A stretch of DNA of 64,000 bases, from contig NZ_JALBGD010000003.1 in assembly GCF_023507705.1 (NCBI RefSeq), positions 310,001 to 374,000 on the forward strand. The letters run 5' to 3'. Positions 45,479-53,725 of the stretch are shown here, in pieces. The notes beneath the pieces were generated by a model, which ran no database searches, was not told where the DNA came from, and worked only from the letters and a program-made list of their open reading frames with translations. Positions within the stretch are counted from its first letter, which is position 1. Each line of letters begins with the position of its first letter. Origin of the DNA: Stappia sp. WLB 29. Lineage in GTDB: Bacteria > Pseudomonadota > Alphaproteobacteria > Rhizobiales > Stappiaceae. The translations under genes and the position numbers were made by a program.

Positions 45479-46753
45479 TTGCACCACTTCCACTATGTCG
45501 ATGACCGGCTCTTCGCCGAGGACGTCCCGCTGGAGACGATCGCCGCCGAGGTCGGAACCCCGTTCTACTGCTATTCCACCGCGACGCTGGAGCGGCACTA
45601 CAAGGTGTTCAAGGAAGCCTTTGCCGGCATCCCGACGCTCGTCTGCTACGCGATGAAGGCGAATTCCAACCAGGCCGTGCTGTCGACGCTGGCGCGGCTC
45701 GGTGCGGGCATGGACGTGGTCTCGGAAGGCGAGTTGCGGCGCGCGCGGGCGGCCGGCGTGCCCGGCAAGCGCATCATGTTCTCCGGCGTCGGCAAGACCG
45801 CGCAGGAGCAGGCCTACGCGCTCGACGAAGACATCCTGTGCTTCAATGTGGAGAGCGAACCGGAGCTGGTGCAGCTGTCGCAGATCGCCACGCAGAAGGG
45901 CAAGACCGCCCGCGTCTCGGTCCGCATCAATCCGGACGTCGATGCGCGCACCCACGCCAAGATCGCAACCGGAAAGGCCGAGAACAAGTTCGGCATTCCT
46001 TGGGGCCGGGCGCGCGAGGTCTATGCCCATGCGGCGGCCCTGCCGGGCATCCAGGTGTCGGGCATCGACATGCATATCGGCTCGCAGATCACCGAACTGG
46101 AGCCGTTCGACGCGGCTTTTTCGCGGCTCGGCGGGTTGATCGCGGACCTGCGCTCCGACGGCCACAGCATCGATCATGTCGATCTCGGCGGCGGTCTCGG
46201 CATTCCCTACCATGACAACAACGAGCCGCCCCCGCATCCGGAGGCCTATGCCCAGGTCGTGCGCCGGCATGTCGAGCATCTCGACTGCAAGGTGATCTTC
46301 GAGCCGGGACGAATGATCGCCGGCAATGCCGGCATCCTCGTCACCCGGGTCATCTACGTGAAGCAGGGCGCGGCCAAGACCTTCGTCGTCGTCGACGCGG
46401 CGATGAACGACCTGATCCGCCCGACGCTCTACGAAGCCTATCACGAGATCCGGCCGGTGGTGCGCCCGGCGCCCGACCATCCGCGCATCAAGGCGGACGT
46501 GGTCGGTCCCGTGTGCGAGACCGGCGACTATCTCGGCCAGGATCGCGACATGCCGGCCGTCGAGCCGGGCGACCTGCTCGCCGTGCATTCGGCAGGCGCC
46601 TATGGCGCGGTGCAGGCGTGCACCTACAACAGCCGCCTGCTGGTTCCCGAGGTGCTGGTGAAGGAGGGACGCCACGCGGTGGTGCGTCCGCGCCCGACCT
46701 ACGAGGAGCTGCTTGGGCTCGACCGGCTGCCGTCCTGGCTCCACGAGGACTGA
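45479..46753 (+). CDS. lysA: Diaminopimelate decarboxylase
   Basis: LysA decarboxylates meso-DAP to L-lysine using PLP. The 424-residue protein has the PLP lysine Lys60 in VCYAMKANSN, the glycine loop DLGGGLGIPY (~239-248), the phosphate-binding EPGRMIAGNAG region (~279-289) and the CETGDYLGQDR substrate loop (~345-355). Translation appears to start at TTG (45479): it yields the usual MHHFHYVDDRLFAEDVPLE N-terminus and has AGGA 7 bases upstream, while no ATG is available nearby. It lies 67 bases after lptM. Confidence 0.95.
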   Translation: MHHFHYVDDRLFAEDVPLETIAAEVGTPFYCYSTATLERHYKVFKEAFAGIPTLVCYAMKANSNQAVLSTLARLGAGMDVVSEGELRRARAAGVPGKRIMFSGVGKTAQEQAYALDEDILCFNVESEPELVQLSQIATQKGKTARVSVRINPDVDARTHAKIATGKAENKFGIPWGRAREVYAHAAALPGIQVSGIDMHIGSQITELEPFDAAFSRLGGLIADLRSDGHSIDHVDLGGGLGIPYHDNNEPPPHPEAYAQVVRRHVEHLDCKVIFEPGRMIAGNAGILVTRVIYVKQGAAKTFVVVDAAMNDLIRPTLYEAYHEIRPVVRPAPDHPRIKADVVGPVCETGDYLGQDRDMPAVEPGDLLAVHSAGAYGAVQACTYNSRLLVPEVLVKEGRHAVVRPRPTYEELLGLDRLPSWLHED

Positions 46754-46797
46754 GTCGGGGCGATAGCCAACGCGAGGGAAACGGCCGGCCGGTCACC

Positions 46798-46861
46798 TTT
46801 GCCCGGCCCGGCCTTGCCAAAGCGGGCAAAACGCCCCACCCTTCCTGAGTGCGGGGGGCGT
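46798..46861. promoter_or_regulatory. Two adjacent inverted repeats upstream of the TIGR02302-like gene
   Basis: TTTGCCCG/CGGGCAAA (46798-46805, 46823-46830) is followed at once by ACGCCCC/GGGGCGT (46831-46837, 46855-46861). Both have 17-base spacers. They may terminate lysA or form leader structures for the next gene, which starts 33 bases on. Confidence 0.4.
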
Positions 46862-46893
46862 GTGACCCAAGGGTCGGGCCGCGGAGGCAGACA

Positions 46894-49518
46894 GTGACAG
46901 ACGCGAGGAAACCTGCCGGCTCCGGGCAAGGGGCCGGGGGAGACGCCGCCCGGCCGGGCAGCGGCGTGGCTGCCGCGCGGGCGCGCCTGGAGCGCGCGAT
47001 CCTGCAAACGCGCCTATCACTTCTTTGGGAGCAGGCCTGGCCGCTCCTGCAATCCGTCCTTATCACCCTTGCCCTTTATGTCGGCCTATCCTGGCTCGGC
47101 CTGTGGTCGCTGCTGCCCAGCTGGCTGTCGGTGATCGCGGCGCTCGGCTTCCTCGCCCTGGCCGTGCGGGCGGCGCTGCCTCTCCTTCGCCTGCGCCTGC
47201 CCGGCCGGGCGGAGGCGCTGTCGCGCATCGAGCGGGTGTCCGGTCTCAGCCACCGGCCGCTGGCGACGCTGGACGACCGGCTGTTCGAGGGCAGCGAGAG
47301 CGCCGAGACGCGGGCGATGTGGGACGTGCATCGCCGGCGCGCCAGCGCGGCGCTTGCCAGCGTGCGCACGGACCTGCCGAGCCCGCAGGCCTTCCGCCGC
47401 GATCCCTTCGCCTTGCGCGTGCTGGCGGTGATGCTGCTGCTGGTCGGCTATTTCGTCGCCGAGGGCAGCCATCTGTCGCGCCTGTCGCCCGTCGCGGGGG
47501 CGGGGCCGCAGGTCGCCGCAATTCCCGCCCGCATCGATGCCTGGATCACGCCGCCGGTCTATACGGGCCGCGCGCCGGTGTTCCTGACCGGGGCGACGGC
47601 GGAGCTGCGCGAGCCCGGCAAGGCGATCAGCGTGCCGGAGGGCAGCGAGGTGATCGTCCGCGCACAGGGCGTCGACGATCTTGCGGTGCTGCTGGTCTCG
47701 CCCGAGGGCACCGTGAACCTGGCCGAGCCGCCTGCGGGCGAGACGGGCGAGGGCGAAGTTGCGGCGCCGCGCGTGGCCGCAAACACCACGGGCGACGGGC
47801 TGCGCAGCCGGCTGGAGGCGTCCGCGGCGCTTGAGATTCGCGACGGCGACACGGTGCTGCATGCCTGGCAAGTGGCGGTGGAGCCGGACGAGGCCCCGAC
47901 CATCCGCCTGCTCGACGACCCGGAAGAGCAGCTGAGCGGGGCGCTCAAGCTGACCTATCTGATGCAGGACGATTACGGCATCGTCGGCGCGCGTGCCGAC
48001 ATCCGCCCGGCACAGCGCCTCAACCAGGACAGCGGTGCAGCGATCCGCCCGCTGGTCGAGGCGCCGAGCTTTCCCCTGTCGCCGGCGGCCGGCGAGCGGC
48101 GCACCGGAACCGGCGAGACGATCCGCGACCTGACGAGCCACCCCTGGGCGGGATCCGAGGTCGAACTGGTGCTGAGCGTCACCGATCACGCCGGGCAGAC
48201 CGGCTATTCGCAGCCGCATCGCTTCACCCTTCCGCAGCGCCGCTTCGCCAAGCCGCTGGCCCGGGCCGTGGTCGAGCAGCGCCGGGAGCTGGCGCTCGAT
48301 GCCAATTCCCAGGTGCGCGTGCTGGATGCGATGGACGGCCTGATGCTGGCGCCGGACGTGTTCGGCGAGAAGGTGAGGACCTATCTCGGCATGCGCTTCG
48401 CCCGCGGGCAGCTTGTCGCCGCGCAGTCGGACGACGAGTTGCGCGAGGTGGTCGACCTGTTGTGGGAGCTGGCGCTGAACATCGAGGACGGCGATCTGTC
48501 GGCGGCCGAGCGGGCGCTGCGCGATGCGCAGGAGGCCTTGCGCCGCGCGCTGGAGGACGGGGCCTCCGATGAGGAGATCGCCCGGCTGACCGAGGAGCTG
48601 CGCCAGGCGCTTAACGAGTACATGCAGGCCCTGGCCGAGCAGATGCGGCAGAACCCGCAGGCCATGCAGCCGATGGACCCGAATGCGCAGAACCTGCGGC
48701 CGCAGGATCTCGACGAGATGTTGTCGCGGATTGAGGAACTGGCGCGCAACGGCTCGCGCGATGCGGCCCGCGAACTGCTCGCGCAGATGCAGCGGATGCT
48801 GGAGAACCTGCAGGCGGGCCGTCCGCAGCAGATGCCCGACGGCATGACCCAGGAGATGATGCAGGCGCTCAACGAGCTCGGCCAGATGATCCAGCGGCAG
48901 CAGGAGCTGATGGACCAGACCAACCGGTTCGACCAGGACCAGCGCCAGCAGCAGGGACAACAAGGTCAGCAAGGCCAGCAGGGGCAACAGGGCCCGCAGC
49001 AGGGGCAGATGACGCCGGAAGAGCTGGCCGAGGCCCTGCGGCAGTTGCAGGAAGGACAGGGCCAGCTCGGCGAGCGGCTGCAGCAGCTGCTCGACCAGAT
49101 GGCGCGCAACGGCATGCCCTCCAACGAGGAGCTGGGCCGGGCCGGCGAGGAGATGGGCAATGCCCGCGACAGCCTCGGCCAGGGCCAGCCGGGCGATGCC
49201 GTCGGCCAGCAAGGCAATGCGCTCGACGCGCTGCGCCGCGGGGCGCAGGGCATGGCTGAGCAGATGTTCGGCCAGGGACAGGGGCAGGGCGAGGGGCCGG
49301 GGATGGCCGGTCGCCAGGGCAGTCCGATGGACGAGGACCCGCTGGGGCGGCCTCGCCGCACGGAAGGGCCCGACTTCGGCGACCGGGTGCGCGTGCCGGA
49401 CGAGATCGACGTGCAGCGCGCACGCCGCATCCTGGAAGAGCTGCGCCGGCGCTTCTCGGACCCGAGCCGGCCGATGTTGGAGCTTGACTATCTGGAGCGG
49501 CTGCTGCGCCGGTATTGA
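46894..49518 (+). CDS. Large membrane protein of the TIGR02302/DUF4175 family
   Basis: An 874-residue protein of an alphaproteobacterial family of unknown function. Two helices lie near residues 45-100 and a third near 165-184, followed by a large extracytoplasmic region containing a DAWITPPVYTGRAPVFL beta segment (~210-226). A long helical, Glu/Arg-rich part (~460-680) follows, then a Gln/Gly low-complexity linker built of GQQ repeats (~686-704), and a final helical part ending in LEELRRRFSDPSRP...LDYLERLLRRY. The GTG start at 46894 has GGAGG 6 bases upstream. It looks like an envelope scaffold; no enzymatic motif is seen. Confidence 0.85.
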   Translation: MTDARKPAGSGQGAGGDAARPGSGVAAARARLERAILQTRLSLLWEQAWPLLQSVLITLALYVGLSWLGLWSLLPSWLSVIAALGFLALAVRAALPLLRLRLPGRAEALSRIERVSGLSHRPLATLDDRLFEGSESAETRAMWDVHRRRASAALASVRTDLPSPQAFRRDPFALRVLAVMLLLVGYFVAEGSHLSRLSPVAGAGPQVAAIPARIDAWITPPVYTGRAPVFLTGATAELREPGKAISVPEGSEVIVRAQGVDDLAVLLVSPEGTVNLAEPPAGETGEGEVAAPRVAANTTGDGLRSRLEASAALEIRDGDTVLHAWQVAVEPDEAPTIRLLDDPEEQLSGALKLTYLMQDDYGIVGARADIRPAQRLNQDSGAAIRPLVEAPSFPLSPAAGERRTGTGETIRDLTSHPWAGSEVELVLSVTDHAGQTGYSQPHRFTLPQRRFAKPLARAVVEQRRELALDANSQVRVLDAMDGLMLAPDVFGEKVRTYLGMRFARGQLVAAQSDDELREVVDLLWELALNIEDGDLSAAERALRDAQEALRRALEDGASDEEIARLTEELRQALNEYMQALAEQMRQNPQAMQPMDPNAQNLRPQDLDEMLSRIEELARNGSRDAARELLAQMQRMLENLQAGRPQQMPDGMTQEMMQALNELGQMIQRQQELMDQTNRFDQDQRQQQGQQGQQGQQGQQGPQQGQMTPEELAEALRQLQEGQGQLGERLQQLLDQMARNGMPSNEELGRAGEEMGNARDSLGQGQPGDAVGQQGNALDALRRGAQGMAEQMFGQGQGQGEGPGMAGRQGSPMDEDPLGRPRRTEGPDFGDRVRVPDEIDVQRARRILEELRRRFSDPSRPMLELDYLERLLRRY

Positions 49519-49551
49519 TGCGTGCAGCGCCTGCCGGGCGCGCACATGCGA

Positions 49552-49587
49552 TTTCGGGCTCGCGCGGAACACGCGCGGGCCCGTTGC
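49552..49587. terminator. Terminator-like hairpin between the TIGR02302-like gene and cpdR
   Basis: CGGGC-T-CGCGCG (49555-49566) pairs with CGCGCG-G-GCCCG (49572-49583) with a GAACA loop. It is followed by TTGCAATT on the plus side and AAAT on the minus side. Confidence 0.5.
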
Positions 49588-49644
49588 AATTCAGGCTATC
49601 GATGTCGGGAAAGGGACGAAGCGCGGCCCAGCGCCGCCACGCGG

Positions 49645-50040
49645 TCAGGCGTAGCGGCGGGTTTCCTCGCGGCAGATGCCGAGCAGGGCATCGCTGACCG
49701 CCCGGCGAATCTCGGCGAGCGAGAAGGGCTTGGTCACCACGTCGTGGATCAGCGCGTCGAGCCCGTTGGCGCGCTCGCGCTGGTCGGCGAAACCGGTCAT
49801 CAAGAGGATCGGGATTTCTGGATGGTCGCGCGCGGCGATCAGGGCGAAGGCAATGCCGTCCATCACCGGCATCTTGATGTCCGACAGGATGAGGTCGAAC
49901 GCGCCCTTTTCCTTCGCCAGCGTTTCGGCTGCCGCCGCGCCGTCTTCCTGGGCGATGACGGCATGACCGTCGAGCTCCAGCGCGCGCTTGACGAAGCTGC
50001 GAACGGCGTCGTCGTCTTCGGCGATCAGAATGCGGGCCAT
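49645..50040 (-). CDS. cpdR: Single-domain response regulator CpdR
   Basis: A 131-residue receiver-only regulator: acidic pocket EDDDAV (~8-13), phosphoacceptor Asp54 in LILSDIKMPVMDG, and Lys104 in VVTKPF. The stretch LLMTGFADQRERANGLDALIHDV is that of rhizobial CpdR. Unphosphorylated CpdR primes the ClpXP protease for cell-cycle substrates such as PopA/RcdA-dependent CtrA degradation and PdeA. It is phosphorylated through CckA-ChpT, which are not in this window. The assignment to CpdR rather than another lone receiver rests on this overall resemblance. Confidence 0.88.
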   Translation of the reverse strand: MARILIAEDDDAVRSFVKRALELDGHAVIAQEDGAAAAETLAKEKGAFDLILSDIKMPVMDGIAFALIAARDHPEIPILLMTGFADQRERANGLDALIHDVVTKPFSLAEIRRAVSDALLGICREETRRYA

Positions 50041-50068
50041 GTCCCTCTCCGTTCTTCAAGCATCGGCG

Positions 50069-50611
50069 CTAGGCCGGGGCGTCCTGGACGACGTGACCGA
50101 TGAACGGGAGCTGGCGCCACTTGTGGCCCATGTCCATCCCGTAACCGACCACGAACTTGTCGGGACACTCGAACCCGACATAATCCGCAGAAATGGCGGT
50201 TTTGCGGCGCATCGGCTTGTCGAGCAAGGCGGCGATGCGCACTGAGCCTGCGCCACGCTCGATGAGTCGGTCTCGCGCAAAAGCCAGCGTGCGCCCGCTT
50301 TCCAGTATGTCATCCACGAGAATCACATCCCGGCCGGCCACATCGCTCTCCACATCGCGCAGGACGCGGATTTCCCTTGACTCCGTGCCGGAGCCATAAC
50401 TGGACAGATGGATAAACTCCATCTCGGGGGCAAGACCCGCCCGGTGCATGGCGCGCACGAGGTCGGCGACGAACATGAAGCTGCCCTTCAGCACGGCGAC
50501 GACCAGCAGTCGCTGCGGCCGGGACGCCGCGATCTCGCGGGCGATCTCTTCGACCCGGACCGCGATGGCCGCCTCGTCGTAAAGGGTGCGGATGTCGACG
50601 CTGTCGTTCAT
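50069..50611 (-). CDS. hpt: Hypoxanthine phosphoribosyltransferase
   Basis: Hpt salvages hypoxanthine (and often guanine) by transferring ribose-5-phosphate from PRPP. The 180-residue protein has the PRPP motif VILVDDILESGRTLAFA (~96-112), the flexible loop SSYGSGTESREI (~70-81) and the purine-binding DYVGFECPDKFVVGYGMD (~150-167). The ATG overlaps the stop of the zinc-ribbon gene by 4 bases (ATGA), so the two are translationally coupled. cpdR follows 28 bases downstream and may share the transcript. Confidence 0.96.
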   Translation of the reverse strand: MNDSVDIRTLYDEAAIAVRVEEIAREIAASRPQRLLVVAVLKGSFMFVADLVRAMHRAGLAPEMEFIHLSSYGSGTESREIRVLRDVESDVAGRDVILVDDILESGRTLAFARDRLIERGAGSVRIAALLDKPMRRKTAISADYVGFECPDKFVVGYGMDMGHKWRQLPFIGHVVQDAPA

Positions 50612-51657
50612 TTCAGCCTGGCCTGCCGTTGTTCGCGCTCCACGAAGCGCACCTGGATATCGGCCGCCAGGTCGGGCGGAGCCGACAGGCGGGTGCGAAA
50701 CCGCGTCGTGCCACCGACATCGAGCCGGCGCAAGCGCGGTTCCATGGTCCAGGCGTAGATTTCCTGCGCATCCTCGCTGCGCAGGGCCAGGCGGATGGCG
50801 GGCACGGGCATCGGCTGCTTCTCGACATTGGCGATCGTGCCCTCGATCACCAGAACGATCGAGCCGTCCTCGATCTCCCGGAAGGTGCGCAGGTCGCGAA
50901 ACTCGAGGCCGCGCAGGTTGACGTGAAGACCCGCCAGCTGGAACAGGCCCGCAAGATCGGGCATGCGCGCCACGATGGGCGTGCGGAAGGTCACGGCCAG
51001 CGCGCACAGGGCAACGGCACCGAAGAACATCATCATGCCGACCACCCGGCGCGGGCGCACGCGGCGCGCCTGCTGGCCCGCTGCGGACAGGACCCGCCGC
51101 AGGATCGGCTCGCTGGAGCGCGGCTTCACAAGGATCTTCGGCTTGCGGGCGAGGCTTTCGATATCGACCGTCTTGGCAGCCGCGGTCTCGGCTTCGCCGG
51201 CAGCCATGGCATCGGCCGCTACCGGCAGGGAGGAGGGCGCGCTGCTCGAGGCCGCGTCCTCGCCGGCAAGGCCGTCGGCGTCATCCGCCGACGTCTCGTC
51301 CGCATCGAGCATGGAGGAGAAGACGTCTTCGTCCTCTGCCGCTGTGCCGGCCTCGCCGTCGTCCTGCTCGTCGTCGTTTTCGTCGGCGGCGGACAGGGCG
51401 GCTTCCCATTCGTCGGCAGGGTCGATGCTGCCCGCCTCGCCGGCTTCGGCCATCGCCGCGCCCCTGGCGCGCACAGTCTCTCCCTCCGCCGCGTCGGCAC
51501 GGCCGGGCAGTTCCGTCTCGATGGAGGCGGTGTCCGGGGTAGGGAGAGCGTACCAGCGGGTGCCGCAGCGCGCGCATTTCACGTCGCGGCCTTCCGGCCC
51601 GAGAGCCGCAGGGCTGACCCGATAGGCGGTTGCGCAATCCGGACAGGTTATCTTCAT
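50608..51657 (-). CDS. Zinc-ribbon (MJ0042-type) membrane protein
   Basis: A 349-residue protein opening with an MJ0042 zinc finger: Cys5-x2-Cys8 and Cys28-x2-Cys31 in MKITCPDCATAYRV and VKCARCGTRW. A long acidic, Ala/Asp/Glu-rich disordered segment follows (~45-165). Then comes a basic stretch, one transmembrane helix (~202-222) and a C-terminal beta domain of the DUF3426 kind with AGLHVNLRGLEFRDLRTF. The topology suggests the zinc ribbon is cytoplasmic and the beta domain periplasmic. It is divergent from ftsE with a 244-bp gap holding a CtrA-type box. Function is unknown. Confidence 0.85.
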   Translation of the reverse strand: MKITCPDCATAYRVSPAALGPEGRDVKCARCGTRWYALPTPDTASIETELPGRADAAEGETVRARGAAMAEAGEAGSIDPADEWEAALSAADENDDEQDDGEAGTAAEDEDVFSSMLDADETSADDADGLAGEDAASSSAPSSLPVAADAMAAGEAETAAAKTVDIESLARKPKILVKPRSSEPILRRVLSAAGQQARRVRPRRVVGMMMFFGAVALCALAVTFRTPIVARMPDLAGLFQLAGLHVNLRGLEFRDLRTFREIEDGSIVLVIEGTIANVEKQPMPVPAIRLALRSEDAQEIYAWTMEPRLRRLDVGGTTRFRTRLSAPPDLAADIQVRFVEREQRQARLK

Positions 51658-51841
51658 TGTGGAAGCGGCCTCGTCTTGCCCACAAATACCGGCCGGAAAG
51701 GCATGGTCGACATCCGGTGAAGCCGGTTCGCGAGACGGACAGTGTCGGCCCGAGACCGTAAACACGCCGCAAACGGCGAGACGATGTTTTGCCCCGCCGG
51801 ACGCTTGCCGGAGTTTTCGACCCCATGACGCCCGGATATCG

Positions 51842-51856
51842 TTAATGAAGCGTTAA
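51842..51856. promoter_or_regulatory. CtrA-type box upstream of ftsEX
   Basis: TTAA-TGAAGCG-TTAA is an exact TTAA-N7-TTAA match, 45 bases before the ftsE start. TTAATG (51842-51847) with an 18-base spacer to GATAGT (51866-51871) could serve as the promoter, so CtrA might activate or block it. The zinc-ribbon gene on the other side is 185 bases away. Confidence 0.6.
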
Positions 51857-51901
51857 TGCCAAAGCGATAGTGTCCGGCCAACGTGTTAACGAGAGGTTTC
51901 C

Positions 51902-52561
51902 GTGATCCGATTCGAAAATGTCGGTCTGCGCTACGGCATGGGGCCGGAAGTCCTGCGCGACCTGACCTTCGAGATCAGGCCGCAGTCGTTCCAGTTCCTC
52001 ACCGGGCCGTCCGGTGCGGGCAAGACCAGCCTGATGCGCCTGCTGTTCCTGTCGCTGACGCCGACACGCGGGTTGATCCGCGCCTTCGGCAAGGACACAT
52101 CGGCGCTGAAGAAGAGCCAGATCCCGGCGCTGCGCCGGCGCATCGGCATCGTGTTCCAGGACTTTCGCCTGCTGGAGCACCTGACGACCTACGAGAATGT
52201 CGCCCTGCCGTTGCGCGTCATCGGCCAGGAAGAGAGCCAGTATCGCTCCGACGTGGTGGAACTGCTGAAATGGGTGGGGCTGGGCGAGCGCATGCATGTG
52301 CTGCCGCCGGTCCTTTCCGGCGGCGAGAAGCAGCGCGCGGCCATCGCGAGGGCGCTGATCACCCGGCCGGAACTGCTTCTGGCGGACGAGCCGACGGGCA
52401 ATGTCGATCCGCCGCTGGCGCGGCGCCTGCTGCGCCTGTTCATCGAGCTGAACCGGCTCGGCACCTCCGTGGTGATCGCCACCCACGACCTCGCCCTGAT
52501 GGAGCAGGTGGACGCGCGGCGCATGGAACTGGGCGAAGGACGGTTGCAGATCCATGACTGA
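51902..52561 (+). CDS. ftsE: Cell division ATP-binding protein FtsE
   Basis: FtsE is the cytoplasmic ATPase of the FtsEX complex, which regulates periplasmic peptidoglycan hydrolases through EnvC- or NlpD-type partners at the septum. The 219-residue protein has Walker A GPSGAGKTS (~35-43), the Q-loop VFQDFRLL, signature LSGGEKQR (~138-145), Walker B LLLADEPTGNVD (~158-169) and the switch His in ATHDLALM. It starts with GTG (51902) behind GAGAGG. ftsX overlaps its end by 8 bases. Confidence 0.97.
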   Translation: MIRFENVGLRYGMGPEVLRDLTFEIRPQSFQFLTGPSGAGKTSLMRLLFLSLTPTRGLIRAFGKDTSALKKSQIPALRRRIGIVFQDFRLLEHLTTYENVALPLRVIGQEESQYRSDVVELLKWVGLGERMHVLPPVLSGGEKQRAAIARALITRPELLLADEPTGNVDPPLARRLLRLFIELNRLGTSVVIATHDLALMEQVDARRMELGEGRLQIHD

Positions 52562-53600
52562 CGACCACAGGACACCAACGGCAGGCCAGGGCGCCGGCGC
52601 CGGGGAAGGGCGCCGTTCCCGCCCGTCCGGCAGCCGTCCGGCGGTCTCCCGCCGCCCCAAGGCCGGCGCGAAAACCCGCAAGCGCGGCACGCCGGACGAG
52701 TTGCGTCCCTCCGCGCCGATCGTTCCACCGCAGGCGGTTGCCGGGCGTGCACTGACGCTGGTGGTGGCGATCATGAGCTTCCTCGCCTGCCTGACGGTGG
52801 GCGGGGTGACCATCATCCACGAGGCGGCAAGTGCCTGGTCGAACGACCTGCTGCGCGAGGTGACGATCCAGATCCGCCCGGCGGAAGGGGTCGACATGCT
52901 GCGCGAGATCGAGAAGGCGACGGCGGCGGCCAGGGCGCAGGCCGGTGTCGGAACGGTTCGGGCTCTCTCCGACCAGGAAACGCGGGAGCTGCTGCAACCC
53001 TGGCTGGGCGCGGGGCTGGAGCTGGAGAGCCTGCCGGTGCCGCGCCTGATCCAGGTGCAGGTGTCGGATCCGTCCGCCTTCGATCTCGCCGGCTTGCGCG
53101 CGGTGATCAGTGCGGAGGTGAGCCGGGCCAGCGTCGACGATCACAGCCTGTGGACCAGCCGGCTGGCAGCCATGGCCAATGCGGTGGTGCTGGGCGGCAT
53201 CGCCGTGCTGCTGCTGGTGCTCGGCTCGATGGTCCTGTCCGTCGTCTTCGCGACGCGGGCGGCGATGGCCGGCAATCGCGACGTGGTCGAGGTGCTGCAT
53301 TTCGTAGGCGCCGAGGACAGTTTCGTCGCCCGCGAGTTCCAGCGCCACTTCCTGCTGCTGGGCCTGCAGGGCGGACTTGCCGGCGGGGTCGCCGCCATTC
53401 TCGTCTTCCTCGTCCTCGGCTTCCTGGCCGACGAGCGCACCGGCCTGCAGGGCCTTGCGCGCTCCATGGACATGTTCGGCGGGGTGTCGGTGGGCGTCGG
53501 CGGCTATCTCGGCGTGCTGGCCATCATCTTCCTCGTCACGGTGCTGACCGCGGCGACCTCGCGACTTGCGGTGCGCGCCCATTTGAGGCGGATCGAGTAG
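52554..53600 (+). CDS. ftsX: Cell division protein FtsX
   Basis: FtsX is the membrane partner of FtsE. The 348-residue protein has a long basic, Pro/Gly-rich cytoplasmic N-terminus (~1-62), one helix (~64-84), a periplasmic domain (~90-200) that would contact hydrolase activators, and three further helices. The helix-3/4 region has the family stretch EVLHFVGAEDSFVAREFQRHFLLLGLQGG (in part). The start overlaps the ftsE end by 8 bases. A strong bidirectional terminator follows. Confidence 0.94.
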   Translation: MTDDHRTPTAGQGAGAGEGRRSRPSGSRPAVSRRPKAGAKTRKRGTPDELRPSAPIVPPQAVAGRALTLVVAIMSFLACLTVGGVTIIHEAASAWSNDLLREVTIQIRPAEGVDMLREIEKATAAARAQAGVGTVRALSDQETRELLQPWLGAGLELESLPVPRLIQVQVSDPSAFDLAGLRAVISAEVSRASVDDHSLWTSRLAAMANAVVLGGIAVLLLVLGSMVLSVVFATRAAMAGNRDVVEVLHFVGAEDSFVAREFQRHFLLLGLQGGLAGGVAAILVFLVLGFLADERTGLQGLARSMDMFGGVSVGVGGYLGVLAIIFLVTVLTAATSRLAVRAHLRRIE

Positions 53601-53636
53601 GGCGGGCCTTCGCCACGAGCCGTATCCGGACACGAA

Positions 53637-53670
53637 AAAGCCCCGGCCGTCTGGCCGGGGCTTTTCTTTT
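53637..53670. terminator. Strong bidirectional terminator between ftsX and rplS
   Basis: AAAAGCCCCGGCC (53637-53649) pairs perfectly with GGCCGGGGCTTTT (53654-53666) around GTCT, with a T-run on each strand. It serves convergent ftsX and rplS. Confidence 0.9.
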
Positions 53671-53725
53671 GGAGGGAACGGCGTGCGTGCGGCGCCGCGC
53701 CGGACCCTTGTCCAAATTCGGCGTC

